Shown here: positions 48,541-60,555 of the stretch, piece by piece | How positions within the stretch are numbered: position 1 is the first letter of the stretch | Layout: each line of letters begins with the position of its first letter | NCBI GenBank assembly: GCA_009760855.2 | Contig: WPIO01000301.1 | Location: 1-64,000 of the forward strand | Length of the DNA stretch: 64,000 bases | From: Cristatella mucedo | Lineage: Eukaryota; Bryozoa; Phylactolaemata; Cristatellidae | Direction of reading: 5' to 3' | Program-made: the position numbers and the translations under genes | The notes under the pieces: model-generated | What the model was told of the DNA's origin: nothing | Seen by the model: only the letters and a program-made list of their open reading frames with translations | Databases searched by the model: none

Positions 48541-50880
48541 TTAACAGGTCTATCAGCTCCCGATTGGCGGGCCAAAATCACTTAGGCACCTGCAATATGT
48601 CTGGGGAGCAAACCCCCCAGAATTTGTAAATAAAAATTCGGTTAACACGTAAGGTAACATCTGCCCATATGACAGGCAGTTGTATATAGCTGGCGGGTAT
48701 GTATTAGCAGAGTCTCTTGTTCAGCAAGCTATAGAAATGGCTTTGGCCAAATTATAACTGCAAAATATTTTATTATGCGTCAGAAACTTAGCCAGGACTA
48801 GATTTAATACAAAATGTTTTATTTTTAAGAGGAAATCGCCGCTGAAGTTTACTTTGCTTAATGTTGTTACGGTTGCAAACTATAAGTATATAGACAGGGC
48901 GAATTCTGAGCGAATGCAGTCTGGCCTTTAAAAGAACAGTTTTCCACTTTTGTGGGGAATCGTTCTGAACAAAGAGTCTATTTTTACTTGTGCACAGCTA
49001 TTGATAAATAAGTCAGAAATGGCCCCATTTGTACGAACTTTGATGCTTAATTTAGTTAAAAGATATATCTTGAAAGCATTATTACAGTGGAATTGAGAAA
49101 ATCTATAAGTAAAGGTAACTGCATATACAATTTATTCTATTACTACTTCGGTGGTTTTCCCTCTGAAAATAAGTCGCAGTATTCATACATACCATGTGTG
49201 TTAACCTAAAGCATCGGCTGCACAGGCTGTTGATATGCCATAAGTTTAAAATTTTTGTGTACACTAGCACACTCAATCAAAGATTCCTTATAAATTACCG
49301 AGTGCAACCAGTGCTCCAGAACTAGGTATAAGAATATGAAAATCAAATCACTTTTTACCCATCTTCACCTAGCCGATGGACGTGAATCGTGTAAGAAAGC
49401 TGCACCACGTGGATTTCCTAAGCATCTTGCATCCGTGCTACATAAATGCTTCATATTCTGCAGCGACTGCTTGTGAGGGTAAACGTCAGGAACTTATACA
49501 AAGCCTGAATGTAATCTATTTATTTGAATTCCAAAAAATCTCCACCAACAACTGAAACTGTTCCTAACTTGCCAAGTAAGATGATATTGATGATCGATCC
49601 ACGTGCTGACTCTAGTCAACTCACTGATCTATTTGATCAGATCCGTAGTTGGTTGACTTAAATACTACGTATATGATTGTTAGAGAGCTGGCCATTAACC
49701 TTTATTCAATTAACCAGCACACATTTTAATTCTTTCTGTGCAGAAAAAGTTGACACAATGCATAGCTTTTGCTTTGTTTAAGTCACTTTGTTTTTACCTT
49801 AATAGGCTTCGACAGTCATTATTTAGCTTGCCGAACCATTTCAAAGCTAGAAGTCAAACAAGCTGATGCAAAATTCAGTCATCGGCGGGCTTCTGCAGAA
49901 AAATCTGTTATTTGTATTTTTAAATGATTTAAACAAAAATACCTCAATATATTGGCCGCAACCATGCATTTTGATAGTAACACCATTGAGGTATATTACT
50001 GGGTCATGCGAAATCTAATAATTAGCTTATCCAGTATAATACAATTTCTTATATAAGCTGATTTACTTACTTATATTCATTTTGGTCACAGCTGATCCAA
50101 GATCCCCGTAGGCAGATTTGAATAAAAGTTGCGAAGATTGGCCTAAAAGCGAGATATATAATTATCGAGAGGCACTATTATCCGGTCAATCTAAAAGTGT
50201 AATTGTGTTAGCTTGCCAATCTTTGTCCTGTTTAAAAGGATCTTACATATACGTAAAGATTTGAAAGTGCTTAAAATTACATCTAGCGAGTCCACTAATG
50301 TGAAAGGCCTAACTGTTTGTTTTACTGGCTTGTGAGGCATTTAAAAATTAAACTTCACCTTGGTTTGGTGGCAAAGCCTGAATTGAATTGCAGTGAGATA
50401 TAAAAAAGTCGTGCTACACAGTATCCCATCCAGCTCGGGTATCGTGCCTCGTTGAGTATTCTTTTACGTAGTAATCTGTTAGCAAACTATAAATCCTGCT
50501 TGACACTATGCGGCCGAATAAAATTGAAACCTCACCACAAGCCTTTTCCACGGTTTAACAAACAAGGTAGTCATTGACTTTAAAAGGCTTGTCAAGAGTT
50601 CAAGATGCTTTCACAAAAATGTGTTCCTTAGACTTCTATAGAACTATCCAACATTTCATGTACAAAAACTCCTCAAGTGAATAGTTAACTCCAATCGTAT
50701 AGCTTACACCTCGTTTCATTATAGGTCTGCTTAATATGTTAGGCACACTTTAAAAGGATAAAATGTCAAAAATATTTCAAACAGGTTCAAGATACAGCTT
50801 TCAATTGTAACTTCTCTTTTTCATGAAACTAATCCATCTTATACTGCAAGGATAAAGGGAATGTCAATTCCCTAATCATG
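48541..50880. other. Anonymous AT-rich sequence
   Basis: About 2.3 kb with no gene or recognised repeat. Confidence 0.35.
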
Positions 50881-51770
50881 CTAGATTAATCTGCAGCCAT
50901 GAAAATCGTTTATCACAATGTCCTTGACAAATTGAGAACAATCAATCTGGCAAAAAATGTAGTGGCTTGGTTTGCATCTTATTTGCGGCCGATCGGGTTC
51001 AATCTATGTCGTGGAAGTCAGTTCTTATCAACCTGACTAGTCACCCGTGAAGTCTCTCATGGGTCGATCCTCAGTCTCTTGGTGAGTAGGATTTCACAGT
51101 TATGGTAAGGAAATGCAGCTGTATCTATCATTTAAGAAGTTTAAATCCACTAGAGCAACCCAAGAACTGAATGCTTGCCATGCCGCTATTCGATCATGGA
51201 TGTCAGAAGAATTCTTTTAAACTAAGCAAAGATGAAAATGACCTGATGCCATCAGGATCCATTTCACAGAGAGCATCGCTTTTAAAATGTGATGCTGTCG
51301 TGGGAGCACCATCATCTGCTTGGAATTCAAGTTTCCTCTTCGATAAAAGCTTACAATCTAAAATTCTAAAGGTAGCCATCACGTCCAATCTCTATATAGC
51401 ATCATGTATGACGATGTTCCATTCCTCCTAAAGATCGTTGGAGACACAAGCTTAAGCTATGTAGGTCTTAAACTAGATTGCTTTCACGATTCTTACACGA
51501 CGAAAACCGCACTCCTGCTATCGACTACGGCACACCCTTTCTAGCTGACCACAACTGCTACTTTCATGTTACTCACTACGTTAACTGCTCTCCTGATTCT
51601 GCTAATTTTTACACTGCATATTTGTTGACTAAGATGAAGTCTGTTGGCTACTCAATGTATATGGAGATCCGCTTAGGCTATGAGTGCACTATACAAAACT
51701 TCCATGCGTGACACCAATATGGCCTTTGTACTCTGTGGAGATACAGACGGAGATAGAGTGTGTTACTAGA
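50881..51770 (+). mobile_element. LINE B copy with RT middle and 3' end
   Basis: Decayed frames encode YHNVLDKLRTINLAKNVVAW FASYL (RT motif around the second palm block) and MQLYLSFKKFKSTRATQ, AAIRSWMSEEF and KLSKDENDL. A jump to LINE B 3' sequence (AGATCGTTGGAGACACAAGC) follows, ending at ACAGACGGAGATAGAG. YADD itself is lost and there is an internal deletion near 51400. Confidence 0.75.
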
Positions 51771-52585
51771 CTGTAAACTAAAGTAATTTATCCATTATTT
51801 CCAAGAGGCTTCATGGGCTCAATCTTTATAATTGATTCTACTGATATTGTTGGTCTCTACATCCTAGATTTCAAGTGGTTTGCATTCACTTTGGAAACTT
51901 TGGTTCTTTAAATCCCTTGTTGATCGGGTTCACGTGACAACAAATTACAACGGTTGGCAGCTGTCAATTCCTACCTAGGTATTCCTTGCTCTTTTCCCAG
52001 ATAAATTTGATCTTATTTCTGCTTTGCATGCGTCGGATGATTTCAAAATCAGCTTGATTAACTATACAACAACACAAGCACCAAATTTTGTGAGTGACTT
52101 AATCAGTTTCTTTGGTTTATTTTGTATCGTTTCCTTAGAATATTTGTATGACCCCATTAAAATTAAAAGTTGCAGATTCAACCATATGTTTTCATGCCGC
52201 TGTACCTCCAGAAGCCTATAGCTAAATTCTGCTTACATGACCAATGAGTATATATGTCTGGAGCACAAAAGAAAACTGGCAAAGGCGCTGACCCGGCCCA
52301 CTTCTTGCAGTATTCGACACAAGCAGCAATTACAGTACAGCAGTGGCTTCTGCCATCCGGTAGCAGGCTGCTCCTAGTAAAAACGTGGTAGTGCCAATAC
52401 AGGAGGGACTCAGCAACCGTTGTCGTAATTAGATCTGGTCATGCTCCTGTAGGGAGGCCAGCTATGCCTTCCCCCCCCCGTCTTCGCTCTTGTCACCTGC
52501 CGTCTTCCTACGTTGCATCCAGCTATTCTCTCAGTTGGGGCCTAAGCAATCCTAACTAATTAAATTGCCTCATTTTTGAATAGCT
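51771..52585. other. Anonymous sequence
   Basis: The 3' portion (52250-52560) is GC-richer. I recognise nothing in it. Confidence 0.3.
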
Positions 52586-52589
52586 ACGG

Positions 52590-52725
52590 GAGAGCCTTTA
52601 TGGCTCCAGCACCGCTCGCAGTGGCGATAAAGGATAACCCACTGCAAGAATCGAACCCACGACCTCGGAACCTAGGTCGTGAAAGCAACAGCCTTACCCT
52701 GTGCGCCATCACGGCTACCTTCTCT
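52590..52725 (-). mobile_element. SINE A copy
   Basis: In reverse: GGGAGAGCCTTTATGGCTCC, GCGATAAAGGATAACCCACT, then AATCGAACCCACGACCTCGG (B box) and CTGTGCGCCATCACGGC (A-box side). It is among the better-preserved copies and its B box is intact. Confidence 0.85.
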
Positions 52726-53960
52726 GAGGATCTCAGGCCGACAAAGGCTGTGATACACCAGGCCTGCTGTTTGTTGGCTGGTGGATGTTTGTGGGCTTGA
52801 AGGTTCACGACTGCGATTGCCTAGACATGGTACTGATGGGAATTGCCATGACTCGGTCTTGCCTCAGAACGCCTACCATCAGCTCATATGGGCAAGGTCG
52901 TTAAAATGGCTTGCCCATGGTTGAGCAAACTGTTCTCTGTTTGCTGCAGGCTATCAGTGCAAAACGTAGCCTGGTTCAAAACCCCTGATCACCATTCTTT
53001 TGACCTAATGACCCTGCAGTTTTCCGGCAGGTTCTTCCACTGTTCTGGCCGGTGGTATAGCTCTTAAGTTAGACCTGATGCTAAGCAAATTCACCAAAAT
53101 AATCATTTTCATTTGGGATGTCGTCGTTAGACAGCCAGCAATATGAGGTGATTGACGACGCCGAACAATACCGTAAAATATGAAGCCATTGCCCTGTAAG
53201 TCCTGAGTTTTAATTATTGGTCGGTAAATGTAGGACCCCTTTTAACCAGAGCTCTTGGCACCTGGTTGCATGAAAAATGGTGACTGGCCTGGTAGAGCTG
53301 GACATACGATGTGTGAGGTTGGGTGCAGGATTGCAGTGACTTTTAACTCGCAATAGCCGCTAGCAGCTCGAAAGCCATCCGGTCACTGGCACCAGCATTG
53401 GCAGACATCGCACTCGACTGAGGTTGGGCAGGGTAATGCTTGATAACGAGCACATGCCTCACTTTTCAGTTAAACAGCTGTATTCATGGAATTTGCTTTA
53501 GCTGAATTTTAAGCGGCTGCTTTGCAATTGCCCCACAGGAGAAAACAAACAATTGGCCAAAAGCCAAAAATTCATGAATGAAACTTGGAAATCAATATCT
53601 GCTTACGAATAAACCTTATCCACACTGCTTTAACTCTTACCTTGATTATGGTCACGAGCAATCTCCGAGGATTCCCGATGCCATTTTTCCAAAGTCATCA
53701 AGTCGATGATAGCTAAAAATAAAAATATTTGGCATAATTGATAGCAGCAGACATATAGTGAAGCCTAAAATTGAAAGGCGTAAAGCAATACGTGTTTTTG
53801 CATTCCATATAAATTACCGCTCATTGAAAAGGAGAAATGGCTTAATCCAAGCCTAATAATCTTACGGGTAGCTACTTATTTAGTTCAGCCTGCAGGAAAA
53901 TACCAATGTGATTGAATCATAATTTTCCCATACTTGCTTATTGGAAAGGACAATTTCATC
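52726..53960. other. Anonymous, partly GC-richer sequence
   Basis: No long open frame and no LINE or SINE match seen. Confidence 0.3.
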
Positions 53961-53967
53961 TCACAAA

Positions 53968-54085
53968 AATAATATATATATATATATATATAATATATAT
54001 ATAACATTATATATATATATATATATATAGTATATATTATTATATATATATATATAGTATATACGTATATATATATTATAATTAG
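53968..54085. repeat. TA microsatellite
   Basis: Several (TA)n runs separated by short interruptions (TAATATATA, ACATTATATA). Confidence 0.95.
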
Positions 54086-54139
54086 AAATAATCTTTCATT
54101 GACAGTGTATCCCGACTATCCGTAGCAATCCTTATTCAA

Positions 54140-55080
54140 ATGCAAGTTGGATTCCTAAACTCATTAGCTAATGAATTCTCGATGTTAAATGATGATAAAA
54201 CTGAACTGCTGCTCATAGGACACCCTAAGCGTGTGGCTGGACTAAAGGCTTTGCTCTTCTAATAGGCGATGCTGTTTTGTTACCCTCAACTCGTCCTCCA
54301 AAATTTAGGGGTCGTTTAAGACTGCTTCTAAAGCTAGCCATCGCATCCGATGCCTATCCAAGATTAGGTGCTTGGGGTCCTGTCTTTCACAGTGGCTTGT
54401 AAAAAAATTACCTAGCTCCTTAATTCTGTCTTGGCTGGACTATTAGAATTCTCTTTTGGCTGGGCTACGAAGGAAAGCAACTAGGCCTCTGCAGCTGACT
54501 CTGAATATGGCTGCAAGGCTAGTGTTCAAGTCACAGAGGTTTTAGCTCGTGTCTCCTTTGCTAAAAGAGCTCAGATTGATGCCGATTGAGCAACCGCGCT
54601 ACAGAGCAAAGTTCTTACGCTGTCCCACAAGGCCCGTCATGGCTTAGCTCCTTTGTACCTAGCTGAACTGCTGCACCGGTTTTCAGCCTCTTCACGCCCC
54701 CAGGGTCCTGTACGGACAATCAATTATCTGTTCCATTCCTCCGCCTAAAGGCCGTTGGGGACATAAGCTTTAGCTCTGCAGGTTCTAGGCTGTAGAACTC
54801 GCATCCATAAGTCTTAGGCAAAGAGAACTACTCTCAAGCTGCCGACTAAGGCTCATCCTTTTCAGCGGTCCAGAGCTGCTACTTCCATGCTACCCAGTAC
54901 CTCAAATGCTCCTCAGACTACTACTATGCTTCCCACTTTATCTTTGTTGCGTGAGATTAAGTGTGTTGGCTACCGAATGCGTACCGAAAGCCGCTTAGGG
55001 CTGTGAGGGTGCTATTCAAAACTCGCCTGCGTAACACCCACATGGTTTTTGTGACTTTGTGGAGTTACAGACGGCGATAA
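54140..55080 (+). mobile_element. LINE B copy, RT C-terminal half and 3' end
   Basis: MLNDDKTELLLIGHPKR (54184-54234) is the conserved segment after the RT palm. Downstream are LLKELRLMPIEQ-like and KVLTLSHKARHGLAPLYLA residues in broken frames, then the 3' end GGCTACCGAATGCGTACCGA to GGAGTTACAGACGGCGAT. It ends at about 55080. Confidence 0.85.
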
Positions 55081-55374
55081 ATATGCGGTCAGGGCTCAGG
55101 AAGAAAACAATGACAACGTTCGTAAACATGGAAAGTACATGACGAGCCTAAATGCTACTTACGATATTTTGAGATTTAAATTAGGATTATTTGCTCGCAA
55201 GCCTTTGTAATTGTGTATTCACTTCTTTCACATTGAAAATTTACTAGGAAGTAAGTATGCTTTTTTTTTTGGAGAAATAATTAATAACCCTCTAAACGGT
55301 CGGCTTAGCTATGTCCGCTAGTACGACGGTCAACCGTAGACTTTACTCAGACTGAGCAGTGATTTTGGAACTAC

Positions 55375-55462
55375 GAACATTCCCTCCCGAGACCTTTCTC
55401 CACGGACATTTCCCCCTGAGGTTGAACATTCCCCCCCCTTTGAATTTGGGAACTTCCTCCCC
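55375..55462. repeat. C-rich block (reverse of the G-rich GGGGGAAATGTCC repeat)
   Basis: CATTCCCTCCCGAGACC, GGACATTTCCCCCTGAGG, AACATTCCCCCCCCTTTG and CTTCCTCCCC are variants of the G-rich unit on the other strand. Confidence 0.7.
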
Positions 55463-55669
55463 TCCAGAATGGAAATGCCATGACATAAACTGTCTTGCGT
55501 GCATATCTTGTAAAAATGTCATTAGTATGTAGTATAATAATGCATTCCTACATTATGGTCATTAGAAATGCCGTAGCTCCAGTCGTGCTTTTCGGGCAGA
55601 CCACCAAGTCTGTATGTATTTATGTGCATCAAGTGCATAGTCAAAGCTTTTTTTAGGAGCCGACGCTCT

Positions 55670-56800
55670 TTAGCATTTATAACCACAAGCGTGTTGCAGT
55701 ATCATATATATACGCCGCCACCCATGCCAACGCCGATCTGGCCATGCTAGCCATACGGCATCCGTCGGTCGTGCTATCGAATTGCAACTTATACTGCGTT
55801 GATTNTTTTATGCATCGCTTCATAGCGAGGAAGTGCATGTAGGTAAGAAGGGATGTGACATGGCAACTGCATAGCTCACGACAGGCAAGCCTAGCTGATG
55901 AATTTTGCACTAACTGTACTAGCCTGATAGTACAAGCCTGTAGACGAGCAAAAGATGAGTTACCACAGTCAAGACGGGATGTCACAAATAAACGGATCAA
56001 CTGAGATACCGCATCCCTGTTGTTATCTCAAATTTTTGCAATGTTGTAAGAGCTAATTACTTGACTGTGGAGCTTATGTGGTCGCCCAGTAAAAATTCAC
56101 TTCGGAACATGACACCAAGATTTTGTGCCAATTTAACAGAAGATATGCTGGCAAATCCGTTTTTAGACTTTAGCCTTTTCAATTTCTAAATCACATCAGG
56201 TTGCCCAAAAACTAATACACATCAATACTTTGTAGTCTCACACTGAGACCAGATCTGAGCCATTGTGGTACAGTGCCAGTAATTCCCGGCGAGATGAGAA
56301 GCAGTGAAGAAGGTCTTGACGATCGGTTGCATCAAAACCTGCTGAAATATTGAGCGAAGCAAGCAGAGAAAATCTATTTAGATCTGCATTTCTAAGTAGG
56401 TCATTACGCAAATCTAGCGATGCCGAATGTTTTGAGTGATTAGCTATAAATCCAGACTGGAACTTACGTGCAGTTTTTGAAATTTTTTAAAAGATGAGTT
56501 CAGCTTGTCTCCCGAGACTGGTTCCGGAGTCTTTGATAGTAGTGGGAGAAGGTAGACTGGGCGGAGGTTGCTAAATTTCTTTCATTTATTGTCGCTTTAC
56601 CGAGTATTGACACGACTTCAACCTTGTATATAAAAGGTACTGAGACACACGACCTGAGGCTAATGATATATTTAAGATGCTAACTATGCATTTCATCAGC
56701 TGATTCACACATCATAGATGGTAGACAGTGGGGAAAAGGATTATGAGTATTAGTAGTCTTCTTCTTCGATTGGGAAGTAAACTCTAGGACGCGATTACTA
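55670..56800 (-). mobile_element. Old LINE A-like copy, RT region
   Basis: Minus-strand residues include VTSRLDCGNSSFARLQACTI and NSSARLACRELCSCHVTSLL, close to LINE A VTSRLDFCNSLLTGLPACAI. Upstream segments (56230-56640) match the RT N-terminal region in decayed form. The base at 55805 is N, so the reading frame there is uncertain. The 3' UTR is not present and the 3' side abuts unrelated sequence. Confidence 0.7.
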
Positions 56801-57413
56801 TTCATCTCGATCCGCTAGCACTCCTAGTTACAGGTCTTTAACGTGAGTATCAGGTACAGAGGCAGCCAGCCTAGCTTAGAGAGATCAACTAAACCATAAC
56901 AGTAGCAATGACCAGCTTCATGACCCTAGTTCATGCTTAGGAAAGGCGACTTACCTAACCGAAGGTCCGATAATTGATCCAGATACTGATCATACAAACT
57001 GATGATGATTTTCATCTCGCATGTAATCTAAAATATAGCAGAAAGAAATCACAAATACAAAGAATAAATGCAATTGGCTAAGTGAGTGAAAAACTCAAAC
57101 GACTGAGAAAAGTCAGCTTTATAAGGTAAGTATAGTTTCTTCAGTGAAATTTTAACTCTTTAATGAACTCTGGATCATTGCAGACTTGTGATTTTGTTTA
57201 TATAGCTGTGATCAATACTTATGCTATGCAATCCTTATATTTACAGGCTAATAGTAAAATGGTAGCCATGCAGCCTCTTTGGAAACATTTAGTAAGATGC
57301 AAATAAGCTTCCCAGGAAACAACTTGAAAATTGCAATTGAACATTCGTGGGGTATAGCTCTCATCAATTGAATTATAGTTAGGGTTAAATTTAATTTAGG
57401 ATTCCTCAATTTG

Positions 57414-57507
57414 TCATAAATGAACCTCTTGATGTTATCAGCAAAATTAAACTTTAGTTTTATCATAGTCCAGGTAAGGTATCTCTGGCATATATCCGGC
57501 TATAACT
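57414..57507. repeat. 94-bp dispersed repeat, copy 1
   Basis: It starts TCATAAATGAACCTCTTGAT and ends GGCTATAACT. Copy 2 at 59737-59830 differs at two positions by my count. The copies are direct and 2.2 kb apart. Confidence 0.9.
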
Positions 57508-57724
57508 CAGCATGGCCATTACGACTAATTTGTCAAACTGTGGAGCTTTTAATAGCTAAATGGGACTAATATAAATGACAGTTAAGCAATGAGATAGTTT
57601 AGAAGTAATATTCAGGATCCCAGGCAAAAATGTATAGTAGTGGGCTAGGATTAAGCTGCTCAAGAAATTACAAAGTGATATCTTCAGCCAACGTTCATGA
57701 ATGTGAAAGCTTCTTGTTAAGAAT

Positions 57725-57860
57725 GATGGCTCACAGGCAAGGTGGTCGCTTTTCACGACCTCAACCCCAATGTCTCAGGTCCGAACCTTCGGGTGGGCGA
57801 CTCTTTATCAGTGGTGAAAGTAGCTGTGGTAGAGGTTGAGGCTGTGCAGTCGCTACACAA
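57725..57860 (+). mobile_element. SINE A copy
   Basis: GATGGCTCACAGGCAAGGTG (A-box side), CAGGTCCGAACCTTCGGGTG (damaged B box), GGGCGACTCTTTATCAG, then GTCGCTACACAAATGAGG. Confidence 0.75.
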
Positions 57861-58009
57861 ATGAGGGTGTCGAATCAGCAAGTCGTTTTACTCGTTCTGT
57901 CAGTATTATAACGAAGAAAGAGAAAAGGAGGTTACCTCCCATTCTTCGTCTTATGGTACGAGGATGTTAAACATGGTCCAGTAGCTCTGATTTGCTATCT
58001 GAGCTATCT

Positions 58010-59312
58010 CCCACTGAGATGTGACCTGAACCACTGCTCTGCAGTGGTTCAGGTCACATCTCAGTGGGGGACTCCAGAGTATTGACGTGAATGGACAGAG
58101 ATCATCTGAAGTACCTCTGAAACATGGAGAACCTCAGGGCTCCGTGCTAGGTCCGGTTCTTTTCACGGTTTATACTCTCCCTCTTGCTGATGTGATTGCC
58201 GAGCACAATCTAGGCTTTCACTTCTATGCAGATGACACCTTTGCTTTGATCCCTCCCAGCCTTCGAGCACCTCAAATTCTCTCAACTCACTAGCTGCATG
58301 CATTGATGACATCAGCACATGGATGGCAGCAAATTTTCTAAAACTTAACGATGATAAAACTAACTTACTTGTTATGGAAAAACCCAGTGTGATCCAGAGA
58401 TTGGAAAGGCTGACTCTCAAAATTGGCTCTGCCAGCATATCTCCTGTCAAATCAGCTCAGAATCTAGGTGTCATATTCCAAAGCGACCTCTCGTTAGACG
58501 ACCATATCAGCTCCACAGTCAAATCCACCTATTTTCAGCTTCATAACATTGCTAAAATTCGGGCTTGTTTAGATAAAGATACCACGTCCAAGTTAGTTCA
58601 TGCATTCGTGACATCCCGTCTCGACTTCTGCAACTCACTGCTTACTGGCCTACCAGCATGTGCGATCAGGCGATTGCAGTTGGTGCAAAACTCTGCAGCT
58701 AGGCTCGTCTGTCGTGAGTGTCGCAGTTGCCACATTACTCCACTTCTCGCCAACCTGCACTGGCTACCAGTCAAGCAAAGGATTGACTTCAAGGTTTTGT
58801 CGCTCACTTTTAGGTCCCTTCATTCTATGGCTCCAGCCTATCTGTCAGATATACTACCCCATCAGGCCAAGCATCGTTTCACCCGCTTTTCGGAATCCAA
58901 CAGTCTATAAATACCTCATACAAACCTTAAATCCTTTTGAGACCGTGCATTTAGTTCATATGCTCCCAAAGCCTGGAACTCCCTCCCGACCTGCGTGAGA
59001 ACATCTCCTGACCTGACCACATTTAAAAGGAACCTAAAAATGCACCTATGTAGGACAGCATTTAGTGGGCCCTGTGATTCGTCTTTGATGTGCTTATGCG
59101 TGCTGACACTGTGCATACTGCCACTAACCACATTTGCATGCTGACCCTGTGCATGTCACCCCTAAACATATTATTCATCTCGTTTGTTTTTCAAGCATGA
59201 TTTTACTTACCATTCAATTGCATTTCACTTTACAGCAAATGTAAAGCGCCAAGAGAGAGATTGAGTTCTCTGAGGGCGCTTTATCAAGTGAATTATTATT
59301 ATTATTATTGTT
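58010..59312 (+). mobile_element. LINE A copy with fold-back 5' end (well preserved)
   Basis: The element is 5'-truncated within the RT and opens with an inverted copy of its own first 28 bases (58010-58037 against 58041-58068, 3-nt loop). Downstream are GSVLGPVLFTVYTLPLADVI, YADD at 58225-58236 and a 195-codon frame (58323-58910) with LNDDKTNLLVMEKPSVIQR, NLGVIFQSDLSLDDHISS and LPVKQRIDFKVLSLTFRS. The 3' UTR ends in TTATTATTATTATTATTG. A 14-nt-scale deletion after YADDT shifts the frame. Confidence 0.9.
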
Positions 59313-59736
59313 ATCTCGGTGTCAAGCCTTTGCCGGTTTGTGGGTCAGCTCTTGGACTATAGTCATAATGTTCTATCGACATGGAGCCAGCGAAGCATTT
59401 TCAGCAAAGGAGACACATTTCCATGCCTCAGAATTTTTTTAGGTAATCTTGCGTGAGTCGTGCCAGAGTTATTAATCTTCAACACAATCTTGCCCGAGTT
59501 ATAAGTTAAAAACTTCAGTCTATTTGTGAATTTTCGAAAGCCCAGCAAAAAGGAGTTTACATAGTCTAGCCATGACGGAAACGTTAAAAAGGTTGGATTT
59601 CTGTGTGCAACTACTAAATAAATACAAAATCGTTAATATGGAATGTGGGTGATGTTTGAATTCTAAATTAGCCTTCTTAAAAAGACTTTTAGATTGAGGT
59701 AGCTGCGAAAGGCCGTGTTTACAATTCCGTGTTTAC

Positions 59737-59830
59737 TCATAAATGAACCTCTTGATGTTATCAGCAAAATTGAACTTTACTTTTATCATAGTCCAGGTAA
59801 GGTATCTCTGGCATATATCCGGCTATAACT
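59737..59830. repeat. 94-bp dispersed repeat, copy 2
   Basis: Direct repeat of 57414-57507 with about two mismatches. Confidence 0.9.
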
Positions 59831-60120
59831 GGGAGTCCGATCGAAGGATGGCAAAAACGAAGTCACATTTGAGAAGTACAAAGTCTTTCAGTTCAGTTAC
59901 ATACTTTAAGGGCATACTCTGAGTACCAGTTACATTTTATTGCCGTACGGAATGAGGTAATTTGCCGGGATTAAAGATAAGATGTCTTTAAGGCGAGAAA
60001 TATGTTTGCCAGTTATTGCATTTGATTTAGAAGGTTTAAAAGACAAGTAAAACTAAATATCACCAACCGGGATGCCATATCCAAGTTTATATCGGGAAAT
60101 ATTGAATTTCCAGTGTTTCC

Positions 60121-60198
60121 AGCGTTCATCCTTGATCCGTTGCTGTTCTCCGTTTATACTTATAAACGGAGAACAGCAATGGATCAAGTATGAACGCT
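60121..60198. repeat. Near-perfect hairpin, 38-bp arms, 2-nt loop
   Basis: 60121-60158 (AGCGTTCATCCTTGATCCGT...) is reverse-complemented at 60161-60198 with two mismatches. It makes overlapping open frames on both strands (60053-60253 and 60072-60278) that are artefacts of the palindrome. Confidence 0.95.
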
Positions 60199-60555
60199 TG
60201 TACGAGTCATCGTGTGGCTTGTTGGGTGTCCTTCTCCAATTTCCTTCTAACATTGATAGAACAATATTAAAAGTATAGATTTGACAATAATTAATTGACT
60301 ATTGGAACAGTTTTTATTAATAATGGTTCAAATTAGTTATTAGTGATAATTATTTTAGAAGACAGCTAATACATCAGGTAAAGTGGTGGAATAAAGAGGC
60401 TGTTATTGCCGCTGCATAAGTAAAATTAACCAGGTTTTAATGTATTGGTTGGGCTCAAATGACGAGAGGAATCTGCCTGACAATGTACTACTTTTATTGT
60501 GTGCTACAAGCTGCAAAGCAAAATCACTTAACAAATTTTAGGTGAAAGGACGAAT

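Larger units (their letters stand above)
59313..60550. other. Anonymous sequence with 94-bp repeat copy 2 and a hairpin
   Basis: No gene recognised. It contains the second 94-bp repeat (59737-59830) and the 78-bp hairpin at 60121-60198. Confidence 0.4.

Noticed and set aside
60053-60278. Overlapping open frames on both strands
   Set aside because: Both cross the 60121-60198 palindrome, which gives the same peptide from either strand.
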